A stretch of DNA of 64,000 bases from Sphingobacterium sp. CZ-2 (GCF_004526235.1 NZ_CP038159.1:3162001-3226000), one strand, 5' to 3'; counted from the stretch's first letter, positions 25,333 to 34,442 are shown. A program made the numbers and translations. Notes: generated by a model not told the origin, from the sequence alone.

Positions 25333-28300
25333 TGACCACAAAATATAACGAACAAGCTTTAGAATCATTGATTGAAAAGCATTTAACAGGATATTCCATT
25401 GAAGAACTTAATGATAAATCATTGTCAGTGGGCTCCTTTTATGAGTCGGAAGACAGTTACCTAAGTGGCAAAGGTTATTTTATTGGCTCGCCATTGGATT
25501 TCGATAAACGCTATGCTTTAGATACTAAAAGATTTTGGGATTTTTTAGAAAAAACACAAGCCAAAGAATTAGCCAAACTACAAGTAAGCTCTGACTGGAA
25601 GTTAAAGATTCTAGAGAGGTTTGATCGTAAGGTCAAAAAAGATGGTATTCTTAAGCTTTTGAAAAAAGGTTTAGAGGTAGATAATGCTTACTTTACCCTA
25701 TTTTATGAGGCTCCAAGTGCGAGTTCAGCACAGTCTATTCGCGACAACTTTGAAGCAAATCAGTTTTCAATCACCAGACAAGTTCGTTATTCTTTAGTTA
25801 ATACTGGGGAAGAGATTGATATGGTTTTATTTGTCAATGGTATTCCTTTAGCTACAATTGAATTAAAAAATCCCTGGACAGGACAAACAGCTGCTGTACA
25901 GGGAATAAAGCAATACAAGTATACTCGTGATGCTTCACAATCTCTATTGCAGTTTGGTCGTTGCCTCGTACACTTTGCTGTAGATACAGACGAGATATAT
26001 ATGACGACTAAATTACAAGGCAAGGATACTTTCTTTTTACCTTTTAACAAGGGAGATAATTTTGGAAAAGGTAATCCTATCAATCCAAATGGTCATAAGA
26101 CAGCTTATCTATGGGAGGATATTTTTAAAAAGGAGAAGCTAGCTCAAATTATTCAACACTATATGTTGTTGGAAGGCAAGGATAAAGAACCTCTGAGTAA
26201 GAAGTTTTATATTTTCCCTAGATATCATCAATTGGATGTGGTTAGCAAATTGATAAGTGATGTACAGGAAAAAGGAGTAGGTGAAACCTATTTGATACAG
26301 CACTCAGCTGGCTCTGGAAAATCTAATTCTATTACTTGGACAGCTTTTCAATTGATTGAAGTAGAAGATAGTGTAGGAAACCCCATGTTTGATTCGGTCA
26401 TCGTGGTGACAGACAGAAGAATCTTAGACCGACAATTACGCGAGAATATTAAGTCATTTTCGGATGTAAAGAATATTGTAGCTCCCGCTTATTCTTCTGC
26501 CGATTTAAAGCAATCTTTGGAGTCAGGTAAACGTATTATCGTAACTACGATTCAGAAGTTTCCACATATATTGGACGGAATTGATTCCATGGTGGATAAG
26601 CGATTTGGTATAATTATCGATGAAGCGCATTCGAGTCAAGGAGGTTCTGCTGCTGATAAGATGAACCAAGTTTTGGGGGCATTAGAGTCAAACGAAGAAG
26701 GTGATGTGGATGCGCAAGACCTAATTATTCGTGCTATGCAGGCACGTAAAATGCGTAAGAATGCTTCTTATTTTGCCTTTACAGCTACACCAAAGAATTC
26801 TACTTTGGAGCGTTTTGGCAGTAAGCAGGAGGATGGTAGCTATAAACCATTCCATTTGTATTCTATGAAGCAAGCTATTGAGGAAGGTTTTATTTTAGAC
26901 GTTATATCAAATTATACTACTTATAAAAGTTATTACCAGCTACACAAGTCTATTGAAGATAATCCTGAATTTAATACCAAGAAAGCTCAGCGAAAATTAA
27001 AAGGATTTGTTGAAAAAGATCCTCGCACAATCCGAGCTAAAGCGCAAATTATGCTTGAACATTTTATGGAACAGGTTTTTTACAAGAAAACTGTTCTGAA
27101 TAATAAAGCTAAGGCAATGGTGGTAACACAAAGTATCGAATCCGCTATACGATACTATAAAACACTAAATGAGTTACTCGCTGAAAAGGGTTTTCCCTTT
27201 AAAAGCATTATTGCATTCTCGGGAGCTAAAACGGTAGATGGTATTGAATATACTGAAGCGACTATGAATGGTTTTCCAGATTCGGATACTAAGGATGAAT
27301 TTGATAAGGACGAATATCGTATGCTGGTAGTCGCGAATAAATACTTAACTGGATTTGACCAGCCCAAGCTAACCACTATGTATGTGGATAAGAAATTGCA
27401 AGGTGTATTGTGTGTACAAGCTTTGTCACGACTTAATCGTTCAGCACCAAAGTTGGGTAAAAAGACAGAGAATTTATTTGTATTGGATTTCTTTAATGAT
27501 AGTGCCGATATTAAGGCCTCCTTTGATCCATTCTATACTTCGACGACACTCAGTACAGAAACTGATGTAAACGTATTACACGATTTAAAAGACGCTTTGG
27601 ATGATAAAGGTATTTATGAATGGGGAGAAGTGGAAGATTTTAACACGAAGTTCTTTAAGGGTGTTTCAGCAGAGGATTTAAGTCCAATCATTGATACTGC
27701 TGCACAACGTTTTAATAGTGATTTGGATTTTAACGAAGAAGAAAAGGCTGATATTAAGATCAAGGCTAAACACTTCGTGAAAGTATATGGTCAATTGGCA
27801 GCTATTATCTCTTTCGAAAATATGAATTGGGAGAAGCTATTTTGGTTTCTAAAATTCCTTATCCCCAAAATGAAAGTCAAACAGCGAGAAGAAGATTTGT
27901 TGGATGAACTCCTAGAGTCAGTTGATTTATCAACTTATGGTATCGAACGTGTACGTTTGAATGAAAAATTGAGTTTGGATGATAGTGAATCTGAATTAGA
28001 TCCAAATAATGCGAATCCACGAGGTGCACATGATCCAGGAGAAAAAGCAGAATTGGATAGTATCATTCGTGAATTTAATGAACGTTGGTTTGCCAATTGG
28101 GATGCTACACCAGATGATAAACGTTTATTCTTTCAAACTTTCGTAGAGAAGATACAACAACATCCTGACTATGAATCTAAATACTTAAATAATCACGATC
28201 ATTATACTCGTGATATAGCTTACAATAAGATCTTAGATCAAGTAGCTCTTCAAATGCGTAAAGTGCAATTGGACTTTGCTAAGCAATGGCTAGATGAGCA

Positions 28301-28349
28301 TTTCAAACAGGATTTTAAATCGAGTACACAACGAGCATTGGGGAGGTAA
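25332..28349 (+). CDS. hsdR: Type I restriction endonuclease subunit HsdR
   Basis: At 1005 residues it has the normal HsdR layout. The nuclease core shows EIDMVLFVNG with Glu177-Leu-Lys179 (IELKNPW). The translocase has Walker A HSAGSGKS at 324-331, DEAH at 430-433 and the motif III FTATP, followed by the helicase C half (ALSRLNRSAP as motif VI). It moves DNA through the complex using ATP and cuts far from the unmodified recognition site. The ATG overlaps the upstream GHKL/DUF3883 stop. Six bases separate it from the next gene, an AAA ATPase. Confidence 0.96.
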   Translation: MTTKYNEQALESLIEKHLTGYSIEELNDKSLSVGSFYESEDSYLSGKGYFIGSPLDFDKRYALDTKRFWDFLEKTQAKELAKLQVSSDWKLKILERFDRKVKKDGILKLLKKGLEVDNAYFTLFYEAPSASSAQSIRDNFEANQFSITRQVRYSLVNTGEEIDMVLFVNGIPLATIELKNPWTGQTAAVQGIKQYKYTRDASQSLLQFGRCLVHFAVDTDEIYMTTKLQGKDTFFLPFNKGDNFGKGNPINPNGHKTAYLWEDIFKKEKLAQIIQHYMLLEGKDKEPLSKKFYIFPRYHQLDVVSKLISDVQEKGVGETYLIQHSAGSGKSNSITWTAFQLIEVEDSVGNPMFDSVIVVTDRRILDRQLRENIKSFSDVKNIVAPAYSSADLKQSLESGKRIIVTTIQKFPHILDGIDSMVDKRFGIIIDEAHSSQGGSAADKMNQVLGALESNEEGDVDAQDLIIRAMQARKMRKNASYFAFTATPKNSTLERFGSKQEDGSYKPFHLYSMKQAIEEGFILDVISNYTTYKSYYQLHKSIEDNPEFNTKKAQRKLKGFVEKDPRTIRAKAQIMLEHFMEQVFYKKTVLNNKAKAMVVTQSIESAIRYYKTLNELLAEKGFPFKSIIAFSGAKTVDGIEYTEATMNGFPDSDTKDEFDKDEYRMLVVANKYLTGFDQPKLTTMYVDKKLQGVLCVQALSRLNRSAPKLGKKTENLFVLDFFNDSADIKASFDPFYTSTTLSTETDVNVLHDLKDALDDKGIYEWGEVEDFNTKFFKGVSAEDLSPIIDTAAQRFNSDLDFNEEEKADIKIKAKHFVKVYGQLAAIISFENMNWEKLFWFLKFLIPKMKVKQREEDLLDELLESVDLSTYGIERVRLNEKLSLDDSESELDPNNANPRGAHDPGEKAELDSIIREFNERWFANWDATPDDKRLFFQTFVEKIQQHPDYESKYLNNHDHYTRDIAYNKILDQVALQMRKVQLDFAKQWLDEHFKQDFKSSTQRALGR

Positions 28350-28355
28350 GGGGAA

Positions 28356-30224
28356 ATGTTAGCTGCAATTATCATTTATAGAAATAGTTATCCGTATTTA
28401 TTTGGTGAAGATCATGAGGATATAACAATTAATTTTGGCGGAAAATATCTTTATGATGGCCGTTATAATGTTCAATCACATAAGCCAGAAGTTACAAAAG
28501 TTTTAAATCAGTCATATATAGAACCAATAATTAGTAAGTTTGATCAAAGTAAAAGTAATCTATCGGCAATTTCCTGCATCGTAGGAAATAATGGAACAGG
28601 TAAATCTACACTTCTAAAGGATATATTACTTGATTGGAGATTTTTTTTCATCTTAGAAGATGGGGATGATTATGAAATTTTAGATTTGTCAGAACAATCA
28701 AATTATTATGATAAAAAAGTAATATTTCCTTACCATAGAGTTTATTACTCTCCTATAATGAATTATGAGAAACAAGATGGGCTTGGTAAAAATTCAGTTG
28801 ATTGGTCAGTATCAATGCAATTTGTAAATGATAACCATGGAGATTCTGAGCAATTAGAATATTTCATAGATAGATATCAATCTGAAAAGTTTAAGAGATG
28901 GATTTTATTTAATAAATTCTATAATGAATTAAAAATTGATATAGTATCATTCCCTTTTTTTTCAAAAGTCAAAGTTGATTTAGGACGTTTTGAATATACA
29001 AGTTTTAAAACCAATTATCATAATACACCTTATCAATTTAGAGAGGTTTTCGATTTACTTTTTCAGAAAATTAAAATTGAAGAAAAAAGTATTTATACTA
29101 CATATCGTGAAAAAGGAAAAAATATGTCTGATATAGATAATAATAGGGTTAAATTTGAATATCATTTTTATGAGGATATTTTAGGAAAAATTATCACATG
29201 CCTTGAATATATAGGTAATAGATTTTTAAATGAAGGATTTGTTCCTAATGACGTTGTACAAAGCATAAAGGAAAAAAAGTTTACGGATGCGCTTTTCTTT
29301 TTTCTTGAAAAGTCTTATTTATATGAAGGGAATGAAAAATATTACTTCGATGATTTAAATAATAATTTAAGAGAGTTGTTAAATTATTTTGTTCCATTGA
29401 TTAAGAGAGGTGATATATCAAAGGATGATTGTACTGAAATGTATCTAACATATGATGAAGCTTATAAGTTAATTGAATATTATGAAATATTTAATAATTC
29501 TTTTTTAAAGCAACCATTTGAATATAATAGTAATCCTCTGTTCATTTTTTCACCCAATATAAATTTAAGTACAGGGGAACAAGGGATTCTTAACTTATTT
29601 AGTACGCTCTATCATCATGCCTACTGTTTGAAAAATAAAATAAATTCTTATGATTTTCATTCTTCTGAACCTTTTAAATATGTGAACAATAAGATATTAT
29701 TACTGTTGGACGAGGGAGATATGGGATTTCATCCATTATGGAAAAAGAAATATGTGTTATTTCTTAGGATAATGGCTCCAATTATTTATAAAGGATATGA
29801 AGTCCAGATAATTTTATCTACACATGATCCAATAATTTTATCGGATTTTCCTAAGAATAATGTTGTGTATTTAACAAAGAGAAATAATAATACTGTATTA
29901 ATTAATTCCAATGATAAAAAGTCATTTGCTGCCAATGTAAGCGATTTGTTATCAGATTCTTTTTTTATTGACAATGGACTAATAGGAGACTGGGCAAATT
30001 TTTCAATAACTAAATTTATTGATATACTGAAAGAAAAGCAATTGAATTCTATTGACATCACTGATGATGAAGTTATAATGTTCTTAAAAGCAATTGATGA
30101 GCCCATAGTAAAATTTAAACTAGCTGAAATGTATTCCAATTATTCAAAGATTAAGAATGTTGAATTGCAATTAATTGATCACGAAATTCAACAATTGGTA
30201 GCTAGAAGAAAGGAGCTTGAATAA
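28356..30224 (+). CDS. Septu-like (PtuA-type) ABC/SMC-family ATPase
   Basis: A 622-residue ATPase. Walker A GNNGTGKST lies at 77-85; then comes a long helical insertion; the ABC-type signature NLSTGEQGIL near 405; Walker B LLLLDEGDMGFHP with Asp452-Glu453; and an H-loop His490 (LSTHDP). This order is shared by PtuA of the Septu system, retron-linked ATPases and RloC-like proteins. The next gene, beginning directly after the stop, is an HNH nuclease, the usual Septu partner. It is AT-rich like the GHKL gene. I call it Septu-like by architecture; a different ATPase/HNH defence family is possible. Confidence 0.65.
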   Translation: MLAAIIIYRNSYPYLFGEDHEDITINFGGKYLYDGRYNVQSHKPEVTKVLNQSYIEPIISKFDQSKSNLSAISCIVGNNGTGKSTLLKDILLDWRFFFILEDGDDYEILDLSEQSNYYDKKVIFPYHRVYYSPIMNYEKQDGLGKNSVDWSVSMQFVNDNHGDSEQLEYFIDRYQSEKFKRWILFNKFYNELKIDIVSFPFFSKVKVDLGRFEYTSFKTNYHNTPYQFREVFDLLFQKIKIEEKSIYTTYREKGKNMSDIDNNRVKFEYHFYEDILGKIITCLEYIGNRFLNEGFVPNDVVQSIKEKKFTDALFFFLEKSYLYEGNEKYYFDDLNNNLRELLNYFVPLIKRGDISKDDCTEMYLTYDEAYKLIEYYEIFNNSFLKQPFEYNSNPLFIFSPNINLSTGEQGILNLFSTLYHHAYCLKNKINSYDFHSSEPFKYVNNKILLLLDEGDMGFHPLWKKKYVLFLRIMAPIIYKGYEVQIILSTHDPIILSDFPKNNVVYLTKRNNNTVLINSNDKKSFAANVSDLLSDSFFIDNGLIGDWANFSITKFIDILKEKQLNSIDITDDEVIMFLKAIDEPIVKFKLAEMYSNYSKIKNVELQLIDHEIQQLVARRKELE

Positions 30225-31238
30225 ATGTTTTATTTAGATATAAATAGTCCTAGAATTCAGCATGCACTTAATGAACATTATATTCATTGTCGGTACGTGA
30301 TAAAAAGAAGGTTATTAGGTGATGCTTTTAAAGAAAATCCTCCTTTTTTACAAAAGTCAGCAGTTAACAAAATAAGTATTAATAAGAGTGTTTTTAATTT
30401 TTTTAATGATGATAAAAACATAAGGTTGGTATTAACCGGGAAACCAATAGAATTAGATAAAATTAAGTCTAAATTTTATAAAAATAAGAATGATTTGGAT
30501 CGACTTTTAAATTATACTTATTTCAATGTTAAAGGAAAATATGATACAAAAAATATTTCTAAAGAATTTGTTGATAGATATAGTTCATTTCATCTGACTA
30601 ATAATTTAGGTATTAAAACATGCATTTATTGTAATAGAAATTATACGGATACCATTACAAGCGGTGTTAGAATAAACAAATTTAAAAATAAGAAAATTCC
30701 TACTCGCTTATTAATATCAAGACCAACATTAGATCATTGGTTTCCTAAATCTGAGTATCCAATTTTAGCCATTTCGTTTTTTAATTTAATTCCGACATGC
30801 TCAACTTGTAATAGTTCGGTTAAAGGAAAATCGTCTTTAAATTTAGTTAATCATTTTCATCCATATTTTAAAAATCCTAATGTAGATAGACAGCTGAATT
30901 ATCAGTTTAATTTTAATTTAGATGATCCAAATAAGGCAAATATAATAATTGATTCCAAGAATGACTTCACTAGGTCATCAATAAGAGAATATTCAATAGA
31001 TAAATTGTATTCAAATCATAACGATGAATTGCAAAGTTTGATGAAATTGAAGAAACACTTTGGAAGATCATACTTAAATAATTTGTCTAATATTTTGGAG
31101 GATACAGATATTACAGCCAATGAAATGCAAAGAATTATATTTGGATATTCAACAGATAACACTGAAGATATTTTAAAAAGACCATTAAGTAAATTTAGAA
31201 GTGATATTTTGAAAAAATTAGGAATATTTACAAAATAA
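30225..31238 (+). CDS. Septu-like (PtuB-type) HNH endonuclease
   Basis: A 337-residue protein with a zinc-bound HNH core: C133-x2-C136 (CIYCNRNYTD), the catalytic LDHWFPKSEYP with Asp170-His171, then NLIPTCSTCNSS with C192-x2-C195. The N- and C-terminal parts are basic and AT-rich in coding. It begins immediately after the ATPase stop (TAA-ATG) with no gap. In Septu the ATPase controls the HNH subunit, which degrades DNA after phage sensing; that role is assigned by analogy. It is the last gene before the right attachment repeat. Confidence 0.7.
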   Translation: MFYLDINSPRIQHALNEHYIHCRYVIKRRLLGDAFKENPPFLQKSAVNKISINKSVFNFFNDDKNIRLVLTGKPIELDKIKSKFYKNKNDLDRLLNYTYFNVKGKYDTKNISKEFVDRYSSFHLTNNLGIKTCIYCNRNYTDTITSGVRINKFKNKKIPTRLLISRPTLDHWFPKSEYPILAISFFNLIPTCSTCNSSVKGKSSLNLVNHFHPYFKNPNVDRQLNYQFNFNLDDPNKANIIIDSKNDFTRSSIREYSIDKLYSNHNDELQSLMKLKKHFGRSYLNNLSNILEDTDITANEMQRIIFGYSTDNTEDILKRPLSKFRSDILKKLGIFTK

Positions 31239-31546
31239 ATATTATGAATAATTTAAAACGTTATTATTAATCAATCTGAGGTAAATACTTTAGTAGGATT
31301 ATATAAATAAATTAAGAAGATGTTTTATGAATATACTCTACATTAACCAAATTTCAGCTGTGTTATAGATGTTCAAGTAAATATCAAATTTTCATCAAAT
31401 GATGTTGCTGTGCGATAGCTTAGTATTTAGATTTATTGTAATAGGGCATAATATAAGAAACGACTTATCAGACAATAAAATGTTACAATATTAATTTTAT
31501 TTGTATTTATTTTAAAATAAAATACTGGTAATCAAATAGTAGTACT
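31239..31546. other. Non-coding right end of the island
   Basis: AT-rich sequence with no open frame of convincing quality. A near-palindrome GTATTTATTTT with AAAATAAAATAC at 31503-31525 lies 22 bases inside the right repeat. No integrase remnant could be read in any frame. Confidence 0.5.
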
Positions 31547-31564
31547 TTTTGTATCGGGAAGTAA
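31547..31564 (+). other. Right attachment site (18-bp direct repeat)
   Basis: TTTTGTATCGGGAAGTAA, identical to the mnmE end at 17591-17608. The preceding bases differ (T instead of G) and so do the following bases (C instead of G), so the identity is exactly 18 bases. Confidence 0.85.
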
Positions 31565-31705
31565 CTGCGTGAACTAGAATTAACAAAACTGTACATACTT
31601 TTTACGAAATCACATGAGAATTCCTGTCGCATGATTTTTAGGGCATCATACAAGGTATTATAACAGGTCTTGACGGAATCGTCATGTTCTTCCAAAAATC
31701 TTTAA

Positions 31706-31948
31706 ACGAAAGCGAAATTTGAAGTCGCGGAACTAATCGTAAAAGATAGGTATATTGATGTTACTCTGGTAAATGTTCCTATTGAATTTATTATGTTTAT
31801 AAAATCTAATTATATAGAACAAAACAAAAACTTATTTATAATAAAGACAATTGATTCAACTTATCTTCCAAAACCATAATTTGCAAATAACAGGCTAAAG
31901 AAAGATTTCATTAAAAAGTTCAAAGAAGAATATGAATTTTTCAATTAG
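31706..31948 (+). pseudogene. Decayed gene fragment with an in-frame stop
   Basis: This frame reads like a protein (ELIVKDRYIDVTLVNVPIE, then FIIKTIDSTYLPKP), meets TAA at 31877, and continues in the same frame with FANNRLKKDFIKKFKEEYEF to a TAG at 31946. There is a stop just upstream and no start codon. I take it as the remnant 3' part of an inactivated gene. Family not recognised. Confidence 0.45.
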
Positions 31949-32096
31949 GCTGTAAATTGGAATCACGCTTGTTTCTACCAGGAGTGTTCCTGATCGGGTA
32001 TTTGTGTAACCCTCCCTATTTTCGGACTGGCATCCAGGCGAGTTTTCAAATTTAAAAATAGTTGTTATCAATAGGTCAATCTTTTTTAAAGTTGAC

Positions 32097-33187
32097 CTAT
32101 TGATAACATGCCGCCGGCAGGGCATCGTATTCCATTGGTGTCTTTCCTCCCAATGACTCATGTGGTCTTTTGTAGTTGTAATCCTGAATCCATTCTTCTG
32201 CAAGTATCTGTACTTGCTGTGTATCTTCAAAGAGGTAGGCATCCAGGATACTTTCCCGAAATGTGCGGTTGAAACGTTCAATGTAACCGTTTTGCATCGG
32301 CCTGCCTGGTTGAATGTACTGTATCTCTATTTCTTTGCCAGCACACCAATCTCGAAATTCCCTACTGATAAATTCAGGGCCGTTATCCGTACGGAAACGT
32401 GAAGGTTTTCCCTGCGCTTTTATGATGCGATCCAATAGATAGGTTACGTTGTTTGCTGGAATACTGTGTGTAACTTCAATAGCGATGGCCCGCCTGTTAA
32501 AGTCATCAATGATGTTCAGGGTCCTGAACTTGCGCTTATTGGTCAGTACGTCGCTCATAAAGTCCAGAGACCATGTTTTAAGCGGCCTTTCTGGAATCGA
32601 TAACGGTTGCTTTACCCGGGCTGGAAGTCGTCTCCTGGTCTTTCTGCGACGGTTCATCCCCAAGAGTTGATACACCCTGCGGATTCGTTTGTAGTTCCAC
32701 TTCAGTCCCTCATGTCGAATACGTGAATAGTAAAGGTCCTGTCCTTCGGTTGGATACCGATCGGCCAGCTCTCGGAGCTTCGCTATCGTTTCGCTGTCGT
32801 CCTTCCTGTTCCTGTAATAATACATCGACTTCGGCAGGTTGACAACCTTGCAGGCCCTGCTGATGCTGATCTGGTGCATAGAAATAACATAAGCAGCCAT
32901 ATCCTTGCGCTGGCAGGGCCTTAGAACTTTTTTGATAGTACGTCCTTGAGGATCTTGTGGTCCAGGGCGAGGTCCGCATACATCTGCTTGAGACGGCGGT
33001 TCTCTTCCTCCAGTTCCTTCATACGGCGCAGCTCTTGGCTGTCCATCCCGGAATACTTCTTCTTCCAAGTGTAAAAGGTTGCTTGGTGGACACCCAACTC
33101 CCTGCAGATGTCCGAAGTGCTTTTACCCGATTCATGTTGCTTGATCGCAGAAACAATCTGGCTCTCGCTGATTCTTGTCTTTTTCAT
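32097..33187 (-). CDS. IS3-family transposase OrfAB (by -1 frameshift)
   Basis: The full transposase is made when ribosomes slip back one base at AAAAAAG (minus strand, 32933-32927), joining orfA to orfB. The orfB part has an HTH_21-like region (YYYRNRKDDSETIAKLREL) and an rve/DDE integrase core with the acidic residues in WSLDFMSD, RFRTDNGPEF and GYIERFNRTF. The product cuts and joins IS ends. The orfB frame stays open to 32097, so the element looks intact and possibly active. An internal ATG at 32900 could give OrfB alone. Confidence 0.9.
32921..33187 (-). CDS. IS3-family transposase OrfA (HTH protein)
   Basis: An 88-residue protein with a helix-turn-helix (QIVSAIKQHESGKSTSDICR to ATFYTWKKKY) and a C-terminal leucine-zipper-like helix (LEEENRRLKQMYADLALD). 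It binds IS ends and regulates transposition in this family. Its last codons, SKKF then stop, lie on the slippery site used to make OrfAB. Confidence 0.9.
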   Translation of the reverse strand: MKKTRISESQIVSAIKQHESGKSTSDICRELGVHQATFYTWKKKYSGMDSQELRRMKELEEENRRLKQMYADLALDHKILKDVLSKKF

Positions 33188-33252
33188 TGTACTGTTCTAA
33201 GTTACGAATTTTCGCGTTTCAGACAGTCCGAATTTTCGGGAGGGTTACATAT

Positions 33253-33354
33253 GAAATCACGTTGGAGCCAACTAAAACCAGTGCTAAAGCGGAAGATGCT
33301 AAAACAGCTGAATCCAAAACCGAAAGTCCTGCAAGGGATAATTCTTCAAAATAA
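33253..33354 (+). pseudogene. 3' remnant of a chromosomal gene next to the IS
   Basis: Immediately right of the IS a 33-codon frame reads EITLEPTKTSAKAEDAKTAE and so on, ending in DNSSK and a stop. The Lys/Ala/Thr/Glu-rich composition is typical of a protein tail. It has no start and does not continue on the left side of the IS, so most of the gene has been lost, possibly by an IS-linked deletion. The terminator about 90 bases downstream may have belonged to it. Confidence 0.35.
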
Positions 33355-33445
33355 GATTCTTATCCAGGATTCATTAAAAGAGTCCATTGAAAGAATAATC
33401 TCGAGATAAGGATTTTAAAACCACACTGAATTTACCACCATTATT

Positions 33446-33476
33446 AACCGCTTAAATCGAGATTAGGCGGTTTTTT
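33446..33476 (+). terminator. Rho-independent terminator
   Basis: AACCGCTTAA at 33446-33455 pairs with TTAGGCGGTT at 33463-33472 (one G-T pair), followed by TTTT. It sits downstream of the truncated gene remnant. Confidence 0.65.
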
Positions 33477-33575
33477 CGTTTATTTAACAAGCTTCCTGAT
33501 TTAATTATTATTTGACTATGCAAATGGATTCTACGCACTAATTAATAGGTTAGAAGAGCTTTAAATTGCTTCTAT

Positions 33576-34442
33576 TTAATTTACTGTTACAGCCTGCCAA
33601 TCTTGATCACTTGCAACACTTACAGGAACTCGAATACTGCCAGCATCTTTTAAAAACTCCAACTCTTTACCAAGAGATGATCTTTTAACCTTAAAGGCAA
33701 AGAATCCAGCATTATTTGTCCTGGCGACTTCTTTCCCGTCCATGACTACAGCAATATTTGTTATACTTCCGTCATCCGCTTGCGGTTTTTTAAGGAGATG
33801 CCCAAACAGCGCCACCTCATCATCATTCAAAAATAGAGGTGCATATTCATTTTTAAAATCGGCTTGTTCCTTCTCGAAATTCTCAACTAGACCTAACTCC
33901 TTGGAAAGTGCTTTCGCATTAGCTTTTAAAGGATATGGATATGTCCCTGGAACGGATGCATTTTGATATGCCTGTGTCAAATAAACCTGTGCTTTATTCT
34001 TTTTGATCAGTAACCTGTCCGCAAAACGAGCATATTCCACGGTATTGATAACCTTTGTTTTGAACAGTTTCTCTACAAAAGGCGTGTATTTCTCTTGTTG
34101 ATCGATTTCTGCATGCTGTATGATGTAATAAGCTCCATTTAAAGCATCTGGACTTATGGTTATAGCTCCGTCAATATATTGGTCAATTAAGGGGAAAACC
34201 AACTGCTGGTTCTGAAAATCCTGTTTTTTCAGGGCCATCATCTTCATCACTAGGCTATCCTTCGGATAATCACCTTTGTTCATCAATTTGATCAAATCCT
34301 GCCTAATGGTTTGATCTTCCTTGTAAGCTTTTAAAATAAGGCTATCAGCGTTCGATTTTGCTTCAATACCTGACGATTGGGCGTTAGCAACGGATATAGC
34401 TAAAATTGTGAATAGTAATGGAATAGCAATCTTCTTTATCAT
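33576..34442 (-). CDS. Secreted DUF6624-like hypothetical protein
   Basis: About 288 residues with a clear signal peptide (IKKIAIPLLFTILAISVANA, cleavage after ANA). The central part, YYIIQHAEIDQQEKYTPFVE followed by ARFADRLLIKKNKAQVYLTQ, resembles DUF6624, a family of unknown function seen in Bacteroidota. The C-terminus has a beta-rich module (NIAVVMDGKEVARTNNAGFF). Two ATGs (34451 and 34442) are possible; the second gives the tighter signal peptide. It faces away from the small gene at 34651, with a shared regulatory region between them. Confidence 0.6.
   Translation of the reverse strand: MIKKIAIPLLFTILAISVANAQSSGIEAKSNADSLILKAYKEDQTIRQDLIKLMNKGDYPKDSLVMKMMALKKQDFQNQQLVFPLIDQYIDGAITISPDALNGAYYIIQHAEIDQQEKYTPFVEKLFKTKVINTVEYARFADRLLIKKNKAQVYLTQAYQNASVPGTYPYPLKANAKALSKELGLVENFEKEQADFKNEYAPLFLNDDEVALFGHLLKKPQADDGSITNIAVVMDGKEVARTNNAGFFAFKVKRSSLGKELEFLKDAGSIRVPVSVASDQDWQAVTVN

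Larger units (their letters stand above)
17591..31564. mobile_element. Defence genomic island integrated at the mnmE 3' end
   Basis: A 14-kb segment bounded by exact 18-bp direct repeats and holding seven co-directional defence-type genes from hsdM to an HNH nuclease. Several genes are far more AT-rich than the flanking chromosome, and the palindromic repeat common elsewhere in the window is missing here. No integrase, excisionase or relaxase gene was found, so the island has either lost its integrase or is mobilised in trans. The 308 bases between the last gene and the right repeat contain no gene. Confidence 0.75.
32006..33249 (-). mobile_element. IS3-family insertion sequence (IS407-like layout)
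   Basis: The element runs from TGTAACCCTCCC at 32006 to GGGAGGGTTACA ending at 33249, with imperfect inverted ends that also share TTCGGACTG. It carries overlapping orfA and orfB on the minus strand and a slippery A6G between them. The flanking bases (TTTG on the left, TATG on the right) do not form an obvious 3-4 bp target duplication. Confidence 0.9.

Noticed and set aside
31507-31695. A 62-codon minus-strand frame crossing the right attachment repeat
   Set aside because: It covers the att site, has no recognisable family and overlaps debris; probably a chance open frame.
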